Positions 14,355 through 15,393 of a stretch of DNA of 15,393 bases are shown in pieces. The notes beneath the pieces are model-generated. The model had not been told where the DNA came from and did no database searches. It worked only from the letters and a program-made list of their open reading frames with translations. Positions within the stretch are counted from its first letter, which is position 1. Each line of letters begins with the position of its first letter. The position numbers and the translations under genes are program-made. The stretch is from a bacterium (lineage in GTDB: Bacteria; Bacillota; Clostridia; Lachnospirales; Lachnospiraceae): contig SFRL01000057.1 in the NCBI GenBank assembly GCA_004562765.1, positions 1-15,393 of the forward strand, in the 5' to 3' direction.

Positions 14355-14403
14355 TATAAAAAATCCGCTATACCAATCATTTCAGTATTAGTATAGCGGA
14401 TTT
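14355..14403 (-). terminator. Terminator of the dGTPase-like gene, overlapping the next promoter
   Basis: On the minus strand a perfect 13-bp stem AAATCCGCTATAC/GTATAGCGGATTT (14391-14403 and 14361-14373) with a 17-base loop is followed by TTT, forming TTTTTT with the stem end. The T-run ends only a few bases before the GGAGG of the GT2 gene, so transcripts initiated upstream should stop just before that gene. Confidence 0.8.
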
Positions 14404-14418
14404 CTATATAAATTACAA
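14390..14418 (-). promoter_or_regulatory. Predicted promoter of the GT2-gmd-fcl-manC operon
   Basis: Minus-strand TTGTAA (14413-14418), a 17-bp spacer, TATACT (14390-14395). The -10 box lies at the inner end of the terminator's first arm. RNA would start near 14383, inside the hairpin loop, so the new transcript lacks the first arm and cannot form the terminator. Confidence 0.65.
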
Positions 14419-14436
14419 TTCAAACAACAGCATAGT

Positions 14437-15393
14437 TCAGCAAGCATTCAATTCCTGATACAGATTTTTCGCATAAGAGTCCGTCATTCCGCTGATGAAA
14501 TCAGTCACCATCAAGAAACGCAGATATAAATTATTTGCTTCATCCGATGTTCTGTTATTTTTATAGTCCACCTTAAAGTTATCTGGTATCAAACTGCACA
14601 ATTTCTTTTGTGCCTTGCTTAACCGGTATTTTTCATCCTCCGCGTCCATATAGATAACTGCTGGAATAAAATCGTCCAGTAAGGATGACAAGATTTTGTT
14701 AGCCGACAACTCTAACTTGACAATCTCTGCATCTTCATATACAAACTTCGCCATCGCTGACTTAAAAATGTCCATCGACTTTTCATGAAAAGTCCCCTCG
14801 ATCAGTTCCTGTTGAAATGTTCCATTCATAATCGAATCATAATTTTTAGAAAAATTATATGCAACACAATACATAAACCATCCTCTTGCATCGTCCATCC
14901 AGTTTTGAAACGCGATCATTTTTCTTTCATCATCCGTGGCATTCTTCATCCGCTCGTCCAATTTTTCAATTAAGCGTTTTGCCTTGTCATCCGATCCCAT
15001 CTGAGATATAAAATAATCTTCAAATTCACTAATCGTAAACAACTTCTTTTTCAGAGCATCCTCAAGGTCCGCTGTTGCATATGCAATATCATCTGCCGCC
15101 TCCATTAAAAATGTCAACGGATGTCTTGCCACATTCCCAACTTCCAACAACATACCGGTTTCTTGACTAATTCTGTCAAAGCAATCCTTTTCTGCGCAAT
15201 AATATCCCAGTTTATGTTTTCTGATATCCTGGTCTCCCTTATTTGTAAACTCAACGGAACTCGTAGGATATTTTATCAGTGCACCCATCACACCATACGT
15301 CAAATTAATTTCATGACTCTCTTCTTTATTTTTGATCTTTGAGAGTATGCGCAGCGCCTGTGCATTTCCTTCAAAGTTTTCAAGATCTCTTCT
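14437..15393 (-). CDS. dGTPase-like dNTP triphosphohydrolase, partial (5' end beyond right edge)
   Basis: 318 codons are visible. The frame is open to the right edge, so the start and the N-terminal HD metal motif are outside the window. The visible part begins with FEGNAQALRIL (15354-15372 region) and INLTYGVMGALIKYP, the Dgt-family blocks, and contains RHPLTFLMEAADDIAYATADLEDA, which holds the metal-ligand Asp region of HD-domain dNTPases. The C-terminal half is helical and less conserved. The enzyme cleaves dNTPs, typically dGTP, to nucleoside and triphosphate and so controls dNTP pools; relatives also act in phage resistance by starving replication. Without the start neither subclass nor role can be settled. 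It ends 34 bases before the terminator stem and is probably not part of the glycan operon. Confidence 0.9.
   Translation of the reverse strand, partial: RRDLENFEGNAQALRILSKIKNKEESHEINLTYGVMGALIKYPTSSVEFTNKGDQDIRKHKLGYYCAEKDCFDRISQETGMLLEVGNVARHPLTFLMEAADDIAYATADLEDALKKKLFTISEFEDYFISQMGSDDKAKRLIEKLDERMKNATDDERKMIAFQNWMDDARGWFMYCVAYNFSKNYDSIMNGTFQQELIEGTFHEKSMDIFKSAMAKFVYEDAEIVKLELSANKILSSLLDDFIPAVIYMDAEDEKYRLSKAQKKLCSLIPDNFKVDYKNNRTSDEANNLYLRFLMVTDFISGMTDSYAKNLYQELNAC

Noticed and set aside
1..15393. CRISPR array, rRNA, tRNA, JUMPstart/ops element
   Set aside because: No regularly spaced repeats, no tRNA- or rRNA-like sequence and no GGCGGTAG-type ops motif in front of either glycan operon were seen by eye.

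Overview
The window looks like chromosomal DNA of a low-to-mid GC Firmicute. Clostridia of the Lachnospiraceae type are the best guess, from AGGAGG-type ribosome binding sites, sigma-A-like promoters, BIG2-domain secreted proteins and overall gene style; this is inference, and no rRNA or marker gene is present. All supported genes lie on the minus strand, so the natural reading order runs from high to low coordinates.

Right edge to centre: the 3' part of a dGTPase-like dNTP triphosphohydrolase (14437-15393, cut by the window edge) ends at a terminator. The -10 box of the next promoter sits inside that terminator's stem. A tight operon follows: a GT2 glycosyltransferase, gmd, fcl and manC. ManC makes GDP-mannose, and Gmd and Fcl convert it to GDP-L-fucose, so this is a de novo GDP-fucose module for a surface glycan. 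It ends at a hairpin terminator near 10057-10086.

Centre: an AT-rich insert of about 1.7 kb (8220-9964) lies between manC and fkp, bounded by a perfect 26-bp direct repeat. It carries a small possible winged-helix gene with a G9 tract at its ribosome binding site, an Abi_2-type HEPN protein (RNAIAH motif), and then a two-hairpin unit with its own plausible promoter. That unit could encode a small RNA of about 70 nt. I read the insert as a compact candidate defence cassette.

Centre to left: a second glycan operon starts from a good promoter at 8163-8191. It encodes the bifunctional fucokinase/GDP-fucose pyrophosphorylase (salvage route), a fused SDR epimerase/reductase plus initiating phosphoglycosyl transferase, and a HAD-like protein that lacks its last catalytic motif. 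The fkp gene has one in-frame TGA at codon 124, exactly at the conserved Gly of the pyrophosphorylase nucleotide-binding motif, so the salvage enzyme is probably split or inactive. The adjacent de novo genes could tolerate this loss. No flippase, polymerase or chain-length regulator lies in the window, so the glycan locus is incomplete here.

Left end: after a strong terminator (2697-2735) come an XRE regulator, a secreted protein with an Ada-like CxxC metal-site domain and BIG2 repeats, and the N-terminal 289 residues of a very AT-rich TIR-domain protein that runs off the left edge. Two different defence-type genes (TIR and Abi/HEPN) therefore lie in or beside the same surface-polysaccharide region, which is typical of a variable genomic island.
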